DNA of 64,000 nt from Sphagnum magellanicum (lineage: Eukaryota > Streptophyta > Sphagnopsida > Sphagnales > Sphagnaceae). A program made the translations under genes and the position numbers. Position 1 is the stretch's first letter, and each line of letters begins with the position of its first letter. The DNA lies in the NCBI GenBank assembly GCA_021904315.1, contig CM038917.1, forward strand, positions 18,956,041-19,020,040, in the 5' to 3' direction. The notes under the pieces were generated by a model. It worked only from the letters and a program-made list of their open reading frames with translations, did no database searches and was not told where the DNA came from. This document shows, one piece after another, positions 58,991 through 64,000 of this stretch.

Positions 58991-61900
58991 AACCTAGTTT
59001 GGCCTAGCCTACTTAGGTCTAGCAGTTGAGCTTATTGAGGTCTAATTCCTATGTTATAGGTACACCTAACCTAGACTATTCAGTAGGCTAGGTTATAATA
59101 CAAACCATTTAACATAGGCTACATATTGCCACATGTTTCCATTTAATTGTATGTATTTTATATACGTGTCACAAATTGAATAGTCACTAATATAGTTGTG
59201 ATTTACAATTGCATAACACAACTAACCATATTTAAATATTGGCATATTACGATTATATTATTGTATAGGGGTCTAAGGGGTGAAAACACATGAAGCCCCT
59301 CCAAAATTGTAGTCATAAATATAATATTTCTACAATTAATTTTTTTGGTATATGGACATCATATTTTTGACTACTTTTGTTTGCTTTAAGTATATTTGAT
59401 TAATTTAAAAAATTTAAGTTAGTAAAATTTTTAAAATCCAAAATTTTTTGAAGAACTTGAACATATAAAGTATATTTATGAAAAAATAATATTCATCACT
59501 AAGATTGATAAATTGCACATATATTTCAAAACTAAGGCTATGGGTGGAATTTTTGGGTTTGAAAAATGTTTTTTTGCAATTTTAAAATAATAAATGCATG
59601 ATACATTTTTTAAAAGGGAAAAACCACTATCATGTTAGAGAGGAGATGATTTTATAATTGGGCATTGCATTATTTTTTTAGTTTTCATTTGTTTTGTAAT
59701 ATTTCATGAATCACAAACATGAAGCCCTATGGATATTGCAAAAATGTAAGTTATATATTGTATGTATGTACATTGGTTTTATCCAATCCTCTTCATCTAA
59801 CCATTTGACTCAAAGTTGACTTTAAATTCCAAAATGTTCATGTTGTCATGCAAATTCTAATTTTTTCCCTTCTGTTTAGGATAACTAAAGGATGACATCA
59901 AGATTTCAATTTATTATGTAGCATAATATTTGTTATAAATCACCTTTTTTGGTGAACTATGGCTCACCTTTAATGGGCATTCATCTTAAACATGGTAAAG
60001 TAAATAACACAAGATTCTTGCATAGAAATGGAAAGTGGCCATAAAATAAGCTTTAATATATTCAACTTAAACATGTTTGATTATTTTAATGAACAACATA
60101 AGCACATTTATTATTGTCATTCATATATATATGATATTGAAGAATCCCCTATTTAATATGAATTTAAGTATATTTTTCAAAAATGTAAATATGATTTTCA
60201 ATAGGTTGCAAATAAACAAAATATTGAAAATTTTCCAATTTCAAGTTAATGATATTTCAAAATGTATTGATATGTTTTTTATTTTTACATACTTTAATCA
60301 TAATTATTTTTTTAATGTTAAGTAATGTTTGAACTCAATTTTGATTAGCCAACTTCAAATACATTTGTTATTTAGTTCTATTGTGCTATTTTTTTCAAAT
60401 TTTGTATTCAACTTACCATTATTTTAGTAAAGGCCCTCATGTTTCCATAATGATATTTAAAGTGATATTGAATATAATTTTTTTTAATTGTGTCAAAAAT
60501 TGGACCATTTTCGAACTAAATTTCAACATTAATTTACTTTGTCTAATTTACCATGCTTTTCACCCACAACTATACCACATTTATTTACTTGATATTGTTG
60601 CATGCAATTACATGTCTGACATGACTTGTCTTATCCAATTTAAGCAATTTTTAGTTGTAGATGTCACTTACAATTGAAAAATCAATTATGACATACAACA
60701 ATTGTAAAAAGTAAATTGCTTATCCAAATTTAGCCATCCTTAAATCATTCAAAAGGTCTTGAAGCGTATAAAATTTTAATGGGGTTTCATTGAAAAACAA
60801 AAATTTGTTGGAACATTTATGGCCATTTCAAGGAAAATGAATCAAACTACCAAAATGATTATCAATTAGTTATTCCATATTTTGAGAAATGAAATCACCT
60901 TTACTGAAAAGTATGCCATTAGAAAATTCTTAATAAATAAAACTTTATCTATAAGTTTTTTTGAATTAGAATTTATATGAAGAAGTTATGAGCTTGCAAA
61001 ATTATGACTTGTTATTTGGTAGTTTCAAAACTTTCACTTGGGAGTCTTGGGAATTTACATCATTTCAATGTAATCCTCATTGCCATCTCTAGAATGTATT
61101 ATAGGGAAGAGCATTGTGATTTCTCCCTTATCTAGGTGATGTGTCTTATGAGTTTGTGTTAAGAGCATAAAATCCATTAAGGTGGAATACTTTTGTCCAC
61201 CTTCAAGAGTCCATTTAAATAATTTTCAAAACTTCAATAATACAAGTAATTCCAATGTATATGTGCAAATGGTGAAATGAAACTCACATTAACAATGAGT
61301 TTATACGTCAAAACACAATGTCAAAATTTCATAGCAATTTTTAGTGTGTAATTTGTTATGGACTTTTAAAATACCACACAAAACCTTGTCCAAGTCAACA
61401 ATAAATGAATATTGACTTAATATACTTTCATATAATGTTCTTTAATGACTCAATGATAATATGTTATGGTGACATTGATACTAAGGAAAAAAATTGAAAA
61501 GATGTGAATGATCAAATAATGAGATGTACATCATATTATGAGTCTTTTAAAGGAAATATTTTATTCATTGAAATTAATAGTTTAGATGTTCATCTTCGAA
61601 TATAATATATGATAAGCAAAACTAGGATTACTCAAATATGACAAATATATTTTTTGACACCTTGTCAAACAACCCATGTGATTCAAGGTATCTAGCATAC
61701 ACATTATTTACACAATGTATTTTCAACTTCAAATACATTTTTTGTGCACTTTTTGTTCCATCTGAATGCGTTTTCACCTTTAGCTTGTGTTTTATCCATG
61801 CATTGATTTGGGTCCAATTTGCATTAAATGTCTTTTTTTCTTGGTTCATACAAATTGACTTATCTTGAAGTTAGTTTAACAAGCTCATCATACTTCCATC

Positions 61901-62020
61901 TCAAAATTCCCACTCTATTTCTTTGTGAGAATTAAAGAATGTGCCTTGAATTTGCATTATGTTATAAAATCAAACATTGATAGGGTTTTTAACCTTTGTA
62001 CCATTTGATAAGCTTAGGGG
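58991..62020. other. Intergenic, AT-rich
   Basis: About 3 kb with no supported gene. A run of CCTA/TAGG words with local palindromes lies at 59000-59100. Confidence 0.5.
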
Positions 62021-62085
62021 GTGAATAATTGGTCTAGTTGTTAGAATGTGATCTATTCAAGTGAGGATTTAAACACACACTAACT
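62021..62085 (+). repeat. Possible tRNA-derived (SINE-like) relic 2
   Basis: TTGGTCTAGTTGTTAGAATG (62029-62048) resembles box A, and GAGGATTTAAACACAC (62062-62077) resembles an eroded box B (GGTTCAAAC). Not a functional tRNA gene. Confidence 0.3.
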
Positions 62086-63323
62086 TTGTTAAGTGTATTG
62101 TTGTGCTTTTAAATAAATAAATGCATAACAACATGAATAATTATTTTAAACATATTTTTAGTTGAAGCATTAATTGTACGGGTATGATTCTTTACATACC
62201 ATATTAAAGTGCCTCCATAAAGCTTTTTCAACATCAATTATTAAATACACCAATACAAATGATAGTTTTCATGTTAGATTCTTTTATTGAAAATCCATTC
62301 ATTTCAAACATATGATGTTTTTGGTTTGAGTTAGAATGGACTATTTGTTTATATCATAAACTTGATTGAGTCCACAATGACTAAGATTATTGAAGTGCCA
62401 ATTGAAATGGCATGATTATTTTGTAATAAACAAATAATTATATAAATAAAAATTATTATTATTATCAATTTTTGTCAAATTGTTGACAACTCATCACAAT
62501 GTGCTAGACCCATGACTTCAAGGTTTCTTTGTGTAATTGTATGTACATTTATTGTTATTCTTGTTTTTTGCCACATGATGATGATTTTTTTAATCATGGA
62601 AGTCACCACTATAAGATGTCCAAATTGAGAATTGAGTTTTCACCTCCTCAAGCATAATTAAAATTCACATGTCTTTAATTTCATAATTTCATTAATTTTT
62701 TAATTTTAAAGGCATTACAATGGCCTTAAAAAAGTATTCAAAACATCCCAACATAATGTCTTTTATTATAATATTTTAATTATGTAATTTTTCATGAAGT
62801 ACATAATTACAAAGTGATTCTATAATTTCATAGATTCTCAGAATTACATTCTTTAAATATATCGAAGAACTTTAAGAATGTGACCATCATACTACTATCC
62901 TTTTTTTTAATAGTTTATTTGAAAAAAAACCTGTAATATTTTGCATTTGAATGAAAATATATGAATTATTATAGGAAGATAGAAAATTTTGTATAGATTA
63001 TTATTAAAATATAATGCTGAGAATGAAAAATGATCAAAGTTGAATGTGAAAAAAGCTAAAAATTGGGTTCTTGAAATGCCATTAAAATAAAAAAAACCCT
63101 TCACTTTTACATGCTACATCAATGCTTCTAACATGTTTAGTGCACCCTTCCATGTTTAGTTGGTTTACAAACAGGGTTTTATGCACATTAGGTATAAACT
63201 TCGTTTATCTAGACAAGTTTTTAATTCTACCCCATTCCTTGTTGGTGTGCACATTCCATTTGTATTTACATGGTGTGTTGATGCATTTGACAACTTGGTT
63301 TATTGCATTTGAAATAATTTGAA

Positions 63324-63384
<61 letters not shown>

Positions 63385-64000
63385 GAGTGTTGAAGCTTTA
63401 TTTTTCATTTAAAATAAATATTTAGCAAAAAAATGTTGAATATGCTAGTCACCTACTTATCATCAAGACTAACATTGTAGTCAAATTATATGAAACATGG
63501 TCATCCAATGTGTCATAGTTAGTCATTTCAGACTAATAACTTGGATTATATAGGTAATTTAGTCATAATGCTACTAATGTAAAAACCATGATTTTATTGT
63601 ACTAGTGATACTCACAAGTACTTTTGTGAATTCATTGACAAAAAAATTTCAATTGTTTTATTCTAGACATTTTTTTGGTGTAAAAATAAATCAACAAATG
63701 TCCAATGAGTTTTCAACTATTCGTTAGCTTATTCCAACATAATAATATAATTTTCCCCCAATTATTAACATTATAGCTTTGAACCATGTACAACAACTAG
63801 CTCTTGGCATAATAATTCCTATTAAACCATTTGCTAGACATCACTTCACATTTGTTTAAGATGCACACAAAACAAATAAAAAGCTACATCTAACTCCATG
63901 AAATTCAACATTCTGTAGATGTGCTGAATTTCCACATTCTTTAGAACCACATTGAAGAATTTGTATCTCTGGCATGATTGTCAAATATTCATAATACATT
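62086..64000. other. Intergenic, AT-rich, to the window end
   Basis: No gene or RNA gene seen. It contains a (TA)n microsatellite at 63333-63380. Confidence 0.5.
63333..63380. repeat. (TA)n microsatellite
   Basis: About 24 uninterrupted TA dinucleotides. Confidence 0.97.

Overview
The window is nuclear DNA of a land plant with a large, repeat-rich, AT-rich genome. The evidence is three plant-type genes with GT-AG introns (an OBERON/TITANIA-type PHD protein, an MKP1-type phosphatase with gelsolin-like domains, and a small membrane/coiled-coil protein) separated by tens of kilobases of decayed transposons, minisatellites and microsatellites. A seed-free vascular plant such as a fern would fit, but the sequence alone does not settle this. 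All three genes lie on the minus strand.

Layout. 131-4078: OBERON3/4-like gene, two exons. 4161-4487: its upstream region, containing an imperfect tandem repeat. 4488-33291: about 28.8 kb of inserted DNA that I read as two Mutator-like (MULE) elements sitting end to end in the same target site (4488-27569 and 27580-33291). The first carries a decayed, intron-containing transposase gene with DDE and SWIM motifs (about 7.48-9.76 kb, plus strand) and a second decayed, spliced reading frame convergent to it (12.27-13.69 kb, minus strand). It is split by a 12.1-kb Ty3/gypsy retrotransposon (14016-26150) with 408-425 bp LTRs. That retrotransposon has gag, an inverted protease segment, RT-RNase H-integrase and a long third reading frame, and is itself hit by a solo LTR (23810-24723). 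A second solo LTR of the same family lies in the second MULE (29306-30206).

34473-36355: small two-exon gene of unknown function whose apparent first exon has no ATG. 36.4-42.2 kb: intergenic DNA with low-complexity foldback sequence. 42271-45267: complete MKP1-like gene, including a 19-codon last exon. 45625-47811: a second, 3'-truncated copy of the same gene, made by an almost perfect 2,544-bp tandem duplication whose junction lies in a poly-C tract. 48350-48990: GC-richer upstream region of the outer copy. 48990-51295: a large foldback with arms of about 525 bp. 51.3-64 kb: AT-rich intergenic DNA with several minisatellites and two possible tRNA-derived (SINE-like) relics and no gene I can support.

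The genes do not form a pathway. OBE-type proteins act in the nucleus in meristem maintenance and MKP1 in the cytoplasm in stress MAP-kinase deactivation. The main biological interest is structural: same-site tandem MULE insertion, a protease inversion flanked by 13-bp inverted repeats, a convergent second MULE reading frame, hairpin minisatellites, and the recent or artefactual MKP1 duplication.
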